Source of the DNA: Kangiellaceae bacterium
GTDB lineage: Bacteria > Pseudomonadota > Gammaproteobacteria > Enterobacterales > Kangiellaceae
DNA: 48,060 bases
Direction: 5' to 3'
Assembly (NCBI GenBank): GCA_013373015.1
Contig: JABXIQ010000025.1
Coordinates: 1 to 48,060, forward strand
The translations under genes were made by a program, and so were the position numbers. Positions within the stretch are counted from its first letter, which is position 1. Each line of letters opens with the position of its first letter. Of this stretch, positions 44,038 to 48,060 are shown piece by piece. The notes beneath the pieces were generated by a model. The model had not been told where the DNA came from. It worked only from the letters and a program-made list of their open reading frames with translations, and ran no database searches.

Positions 44038-44682
44038 TTAAGCGGGGTGCGGATTAAAATAATTTTTACCCGAAGTCGTGCGACTGATTTGCTCAAGCAG
44101 CATATTAAAATCAGCTTCATTCTCCACCAAATCGATACCAGAAGCATTGACGATTAATAATGGAGACTGATCGTAATAAAAGAAAAAATCTGTGTAAGCA
44201 TTGCAAATAGTGTCTAAATATTCTTTAGTGATCGGGTTTTCAGCCGAGCGACCACGCTTTTTGATACGCTCCATTAATACTGGAACTGAGGCTTGTAAAT
44301 AAATGACCAAATCAGGCTTTGGCGCATCAATGGTTAAATTATTATAAACCTGCTCGTATAAGCGTAGTTCATCATTATCCAATGTGCTCCGAGCGAATAA
44401 ACGATCTTTATCAATCAAATAATCAGCAACTCGCACAGGGTTGAACATATCTGATTGACGAACTTCTTGCAGTTGGCGTACTCGCTGGAAGAGAAAGTAT
44501 AATTGGGTTGGTAAAGCGCCCGTTTTCGGATCTTGGTAAAAGCGTTCTAAGAAAGGGTTTTCTTCCGCTTCTTCTAAAATCAAATCACTACCCAAAACTT
44601 CGGCAAGCTTTCGTGCAAGTGTGGTTTTACCTACGCCAATAGGCCCTTCAATGGCAATAAAATTATGTGGGTTTGAATTCAA
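44038..44682 (-). CDS. Deoxynucleoside kinase
   Basis: A 214-residue dNK-family kinase (dCK/dGK type) that phosphorylates deoxynucleosides for salvage. The P-loop GPIGVGKT is at 13-20, the LEEAEENPFLERFYQD stretch carries the catalytic-base Glu region, ARSTLDND matches the DRS-type motif, and RIKKRGRSAE forms the lid. A TTG start at 44682 with AGG upstream is used. It sits between folK and panB. Base specificity (dA/dG or dC) cannot be told from sequence alone. Confidence 0.88.
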   Translation of the reverse strand: MNSNPHNFIAIEGPIGVGKTTLARKLAEVLGSDLILEEAEENPFLERFYQDPKTGALPTQLYFLFQRVRQLQEVRQSDMFNPVRVADYLIDKDRLFARSTLDNDELRLYEQVYNNLTIDAPKPDLVIYLQASVPVLMERIKKRGRSAENPITKEYLDTICNAYTDFFFYYDQSPLLIVNASGIDLVENEADFNMLLEQISRTTSGKNYFNPHPA

Positions 44683-44718
44683 AATATACCTACTTTATGT
44701 CGATCCACTTTATTCTAG

Positions 44719-45207
44719 TTATAGCCTACGTACTGCAAAATCTTGGCATTGAGCAATTAAGTCTTGAATATGGCTACCGTCAGGTAAAACCAAGTTCGGG
44801 TTAATCTCAGCCAAAGGCTTGAGCACAAAGTCACGCTGCTTGATGCCATAATGCGGCAAAGTTAAGCGCTCTGTTTGCATGATTGTATGATCGTAGAGCA
44901 AGAGATCCAAATCTATTGTGCGTGCTCCCCAACGTTTCTCTCTTTTTCGCCCTTGAATATTTTCTATATTTTGCAGTTTATCCAATAAATCCAAAGGCTT
45001 ATATGCGGTATAGAGCTTGGCGACAGCATTGATATAAGGTGCTTGTGGCTCTTGGTCTTCAGCTAACTGCATCGGTTGAGACTGATAACAGCTTGAGTAA
45101 GCCAAAAGATAGCTTGCTGGTAATAAATCTAGGTTTAACAAGGCTTGTTTAACCTGTTTGAGAGGTTGCTCTAAATTGCTGCCAAGTCCAATGTAAGCTA
45201 TTGCCAT
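44719..45207 (-). CDS. folK: HPPK, folate-pathway pyrophosphokinase
   Basis: 2-amino-4-hydroxy-6-hydroxymethyldihydropteridine pyrophosphokinase, which activates the pterin for dihydropteroate synthesis. The 162-residue enzyme begins AIAYIGLGSNLEQPL and carries the signature RWGARTIDLDLLLYD with Mg-binding Asp pair, then LTLPHYGIKQRDFVLKPL. It lies 20 bp downstream of pcnB, the conserved pcnB-folK pair. Confidence 0.95.
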   Translation of the reverse strand: MAIAYIGLGSNLEQPLKQVKQALLNLDLLPASYLLAYSSCYQSQPMQLAEDQEPQAPYINAVAKLYTAYKPLDLLDKLQNIENIQGRKREKRWGARTIDLDLLLYDHTIMQTERLTLPHYGIKQRDFVLKPLAEINPNLVLPDGSHIQDLIAQCQDFAVRRL

Positions 45208-45227
45208 ATGCTAGACTGAATCTGAGT

Positions 45228-46610
45228 TTAATTTTGTGAGTGCGTTTGAGGCGTTGTCTTACGCTTTTTACTACGATAACGACGTTTAGGGCCTGAGTTT
45301 TTGTGATTGTTTCTTAGCACCGTGCGACGTTTTTCTGGGCTCATGTCTTGGAATTCGGTCCACCATTGCGCAAGTTCTTGATGTTTTTCTTCGGCTTGTG
45401 AGCGTAACACTAAAAAGTCATATGCGGCACGAAAACGAGGATGCTCTAAGACTTGATAGGCTTTTTTACCGTAATTCATGGGTAAGCGTAGTTGCAAAGC
45501 CCAAATATCACGAATGACTAAGCTGTAGCGACGAGGAATAGAAATATGTTCACTTTGGCTGGCCAGTACTTTGCCCATGCTTTTGAAAAAGGCATCATTA
45601 AAATTCACCCCTTTGCGTTGCATCGATTCAGCATGATCGAGCAAAGGCTGCCACAGCAATACTGCGATTAAAAAAGCGGGATTGACCGATTGCTCTTCGC
45701 GGATCCGGTTATCGGTATTAATCAAAGCATGTTCGATAAGTGCTAATATACTGTCTGAGTTATCTTGTATTAAGGCTCGATCAGTCGCTGGGAATAAGGC
45801 GTGAAATAAACCATGTTCGCGTAGGGCGGCAAAGGTTTTAAGGCCATGTCCCGATAAAAACATCTTACGATACTCTTCCCATAAACGCGCAGCCGGCACT
45901 TGCTTAAGCAAGTTAGACAGCTCATCGATTGGGCGCAAGGTGTTTTTTTCAATGGTCAAATCAAGTTTTGTCTCTAAACGAACGGCGCGTAACATGCGCA
46001 CAGGATCTTCACGATAACGGGTTTCGGGATCACCTATCATGCGTAACTGACGTTTGCGTAAGTCGGTTAAACCGCCGCAGTAATCGTGAACTGAAAAATC
46101 ATTAATGTTGTAATACAGCGCATTAATGGTGAAATCACGACGAATGGCGTCTTCTTCAATACTGCCATAGACATTATCACGCAAGATCATGCCTTCTTGG
46201 CCTTGTTCGATATTATCATCACAGTGAGCGCGGAAAGTGGCAACTTCTATGACATCGCGTCCAAATAGGATATGGGCCAATTTAAAGCGACGACCGACGA
46301 TCCGGCAATTTCGAAATAATTTGCGGCACTGTTCAGGTGTGGCATTGGTGGCAATATCAAAATCTTTAGGGTGTAAACCTAGCAAAATATCGCGCACACC
46401 GCCGCCTACCAAAAAGGCTTCATAACCACCTTTTTTTAGTCGATAAAGGACTTTCAAAGCATTGTCACTAATGTCTTTGCGTGAAATAGAGTGTTGATCG
46501 CGACTGACGATATGCTGCTCAGCGGTGGTTACTGACGACTTGTCGCCAGCCAGCCAGCTTTTGGCGCTGTTTTTAACATTAGCAATAAAACTATTAATTC
46601 GTGGGCTCAT
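45228..46610 (-). CDS. pcnB: Poly(A) polymerase I
   Basis: It adds 3' poly(A) tails that mark RNA for decay. The ~460-residue enzyme has the tRNA-nucleotidyltransferase head with GGGVRDILLG and the catalytic DFDIAT pair, RRDFTINALYYN and RYREDPVRMLRAVRL. The C-terminal tail is strongly basic (KRRYRSKKRKT), as in E. coli. I chose ATG 46610 (MSPRINSF), which aligns with other PcnB N-termini; a GTG at 46652 is possible. It works on the same substrates as PNPase encoded at the other end of the window. Confidence 0.93.
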   Translation of the reverse strand: MSPRINSFIANVKNSAKSWLAGDKSSVTTAEQHIVSRDQHSISRKDISDNALKVLYRLKKGGYEAFLVGGGVRDILLGLHPKDFDIATNATPEQCRKLFRNCRIVGRRFKLAHILFGRDVIEVATFRAHCDDNIEQGQEGMILRDNVYGSIEEDAIRRDFTINALYYNINDFSVHDYCGGLTDLRKRQLRMIGDPETRYREDPVRMLRAVRLETKLDLTIEKNTLRPIDELSNLLKQVPAARLWEEYRKMFLSGHGLKTFAALREHGLFHALFPATDRALIQDNSDSILALIEHALINTDNRIREEQSVNPAFLIAVLLWQPLLDHAESMQRKGVNFNDAFFKSMGKVLASQSEHISIPRRYSLVIRDIWALQLRLPMNYGKKAYQVLEHPRFRAAYDFLVLRSQAEEKHQELAQWWTEFQDMSPEKRRTVLRNNHKNSGPKRRYRSKKRKTTPQTHSQN

Positions 46611-46669
46611 AAACTGCTTGTTTGAGTGTGAAGTATGATCATAGCACAGCACTTAATCGAAAGAACCTG

Positions 46670-47650
46670 TTAATCGGAAGAGCGGGGCAAATAGCTAATT
46701 TGTTGTTTTTGAGGGATTTTCTCAAGGCTAAACCGCTCTATTGCATAACTTATAATGGTTGTGGGAGTTTCCAAGACCCATTCTGGATCGGGGTTTTGGC
46801 CCAAAAAACTCAATGCATCACATAATAAAACACTGGCATTTTCAGCCTCTATCGCTGGTGCATGATTTTGTTTAGAGAGTTTGTTGCCCTCTTGATTAAT
46901 GGCCAATGGTAAGTGGTAATAGTCGGGAGCTGTTTGGCCTAATACTTCGTATAGTCTAAGTTGGCGTGGTGTTGAATCTAATAAATCACAACCACGCACC
47001 ACATGATCAATATTTTGCTCAATGTCATCAACTACTACTGCTAATTGATAAGCAATCAAACCATCTTTACGTTTTACGGTAAAGTCTTCTCGATAGAGAG
47101 CCTCATCAAACTGGCAATGACCTTGAATGGCATCATGGTAGCTATATTGATTGAGACCATGCCTCAGTTTCCATGCCACAGCTTCACCTTTTCCATCTGC
47201 ATCTGTACCATCAAAGGCTAAATTCTTATTAGCGCAAATATTGGGATAAAGGCCATGTTTTATGGATTGCGAGTGGCTAAATTCGGCAATTTGTTTACGT
47301 GTGCAATGACAAGCATAGAGTAATCCTTGCGCTTTTAACTGGTTAAGGATTTCTTCAAACCGTTCAAGGTGCTGGCTTTGATAAGTAATGTCACCGTCCC
47401 AATGCAAGCCAAATGCTTCTAATTGGCGCAAAATGGTATCGCTCGCCCCAGCAATTTCTCGAGGTGGATCAATATCCTCGATGCGCACTAACCATTTAGC
47501 AGCATCGGATTTGGCAATTAAATAACTGCCTAAGGCTGCAACCAATGAGCCAAAATGTAAGGGGCCAGAAGGTGACGGCGCAAAACGGCCAACCTGATGT
47601 TTGTTCGGGATAGGCTTGTTGGTTTGATTTAAGAGATGAGGGCTACTCAT
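46670..47650 (-). CDS. gluQ: Glutamyl-Q tRNA(Asp) synthetase
   Basis: A truncated GluRS paralogue that glutamylates queuosine in tRNA-Asp. The 326-residue protein begins with the catalytic core RFAPSPSGPLHFGSLVAAL (HIGH variant HFGS at 32-35), has zinc ligands Cys114, Cys116, Tyr135 and Cys139, and the KLSKQ motif at 257-261. It lacks the anticodon-binding domain, as the family does. The ATG overlaps the stop of a short upstream ORF by four bases (ATGA). dksA lies upstream, the usual order. Confidence 0.95.
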   Translation of the reverse strand: MSSPHLLNQTNKPIPNKHQVGRFAPSPSGPLHFGSLVAALGSYLIAKSDAAKWLVRIEDIDPPREIAGASDTILRQLEAFGLHWDGDITYQSQHLERFEEILNQLKAQGLLYACHCTRKQIAEFSHSQSIKHGLYPNICANKNLAFDGTDADGKGEAVAWKLRHGLNQYSYHDAIQGHCQFDEALYREDFTVKRKDGLIAYQLAVVVDDIEQNIDHVVRGCDLLDSTPRQLRLYEVLGQTAPDYYHLPLAINQEGNKLSKQNHAPAIEAENASVLLCDALSFLGQNPDPEWVLETPTTIISYAIERFSLEKIPQKQQISYLPRSSD

Positions 47651-47763
47651 GGCTTTACTAAGTAGCCCAATGCTTGTTCAATCTCTGGCAAATTATAGCC
47701 AAGTGTTTGGACAAAAATATAATCATGGTTATCGCTAATAGTCGTCGCACAGGCTAAAACCAT
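47647..47763 (-). CDS. Possible small ORF coupled to gluQ
   Basis: An ATG-started frame of 38 codons (MVLACATTISDNHDYIF to IEQALGYLVKP) fills most of the gap between dksA and gluQ. Its TGA overlaps the gluQ ATG in the ATGA manner typical of coupled genes. It is in the same reading frame as dksA, and stays open back to the dksA stop, so it could also be a remnant of a longer dksA tail. No Shine-Dalgarno site is visible before the ATG. I recognise no family. Confidence 0.3.
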   Translation of the reverse strand: MVLACATTISDNHDYIFVQTLGYNLPEIEQALGYLVKP

Positions 47764-47785
47764 AGCGCGTTTGCTAAAACCATAG
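47753..47785. repeat. 13-bp direct repeat downstream of dksA
   Basis: GCTAAAACCATAG occurs at 47753-47765 and again at 47773-47785, period 20. GTTTGCT/AGCAAAC (47769-47775/47793-47799) forms an overlapping 7-bp inverted repeat that may be a weak dksA 3' hairpin. Confidence 0.5.
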
Positions 47786-47802
47786 AGAGTAAAGCAAACG
47801 GT

Positions 47803-48060
47803 TTAGGTGCCGTATTGCTTTTCTTTAATTTCAGCCAGGGTTTTACAGTCGATACACATCTCAGCAGTTGGGCGTGCTTCAAGGCGACGAATACCGATTT
47901 CGATACCGCATGATTCGCAGTAGCCGTATTCATCGTCATCAATCTTGTTGATTGACTGAATGATCTTCTTCAGTAGCTTACGTTCACGATCTCGTGTGCG
48001 AAGCTCTAAAGAAAACTCTTCTTCTTGTGACGCACGATCCACTGGATCTGGGAAGTTTGC
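47803..48060 (-). CDS. dksA: RNA polymerase-binding transcription factor DksA (5' end outside window)
   Basis: The last 85 residues of DksA are present, from [15 protein letters not shown] to the stop; the start lies beyond the window edge. The zinc finger CESC ... CIDC and the [17 protein letters not shown]-terminus match E. coli closely. DksA enters the RNA polymerase secondary channel and, with ppGpp, tunes rRNA and amino-acid promoters. gluQ follows downstream. Confidence 0.96.
   Translation of the reverse strand, partial: ANFPDPVDRASQEEEFSLELRTRDRERKLLKKIIQSINKIDDDEYGYCESCGIEIGIRRLEARPTAEMCIDCKTLAEIKEKQYGT

Overview
The window is a stretch of chromosome from a gammaproteobacterium with a fairly AT-rich genome. 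Gene order (infB-rbfA-truB-rpsO-pnp; miaB-ybeZ-ybeY-corC-lnt; leuS-lptE-holA-nadD-rsfS-rlmH-mrdA-mrdB-mltB-rlpA-dacA; ybeD-lipB-lipA; dksA-gluQ-pcnB-folK) and protein similarity to E. coli housekeeping genes support that class. A marine, Kangiella-like or related lineage is my guess from memory of gene orders and is not proven by the sequence. I saw no rRNA, tRNA, CRISPR array, transposase or phage gene.

Layout. (1) 1-4808: translation and RNA-decay genes, with an alpha/beta hydrolase placed between truB and rpsO. (2) 4807-10155: the accessory part. It holds a DUF2188 protein, a 789-bp gene-free tract with two perfect DnaA boxes and a three-armed palindrome followed by a terminator, a DUF1579-like exported protein, a long palindromic repeat, a small membrane protein, an exported VIT-like protein, a YceI protein and a sodium:solute symporter. 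(3) 10156-31245: a long forward block. It covers tRNA modification and ribosome maturation (miaB, ybeZ, ybeY, rsfS, rlmH), envelope lipid and LPS work (corC, lnt, lptE), leuS, holA, nadD, the cell elongation and peptidoglycan set (mrdA, mrdB, mltB, rlpA, dacA), a D-amino acid aminotransferase, and lipoate synthesis (ybeD, lipB, lipA). (4) 31246-40271: slyD, a GST-fold protein, an M48 lipoprotein protease, a GcvR-like ACT protein, an unknown protein, DedA and LysE membrane proteins, then a CpxR/CpxA two-component system divergent from a Spy/CpxP-like periplasmic protein, and a DUF1853 protein. (5) 40298-48060: a reverse-strand block dksA-(small ORF)-gluQ-pcnB-folK-deoxynucleoside kinase-panB-panC-acs.

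The forward block 10316-31136 mostly combines envelope growth with ribosome and tRNA maturation. The reverse block combines mRNA and tRNA modification with folate, pantothenate/CoA and acetyl-CoA synthesis.

The most noteworthy non-coding signals are: a three-fold TTTAC array at exact 11-bp steps upstream of the CpxP-like gene; the structured element and DnaA boxes at 5086-5462; a 122-bp palindrome at 6395-6516; a recurrent class of hairpins that straddle stop codons and lack a U-tract; and a 38-codon ORF joined to gluQ by an ATGA overlap. I found no clear new multi-gene system. The coding content is largely conserved housekeeping. Start codons were re-chosen by Shine-Dalgarno position and family alignment, and several are TTG or GTG.
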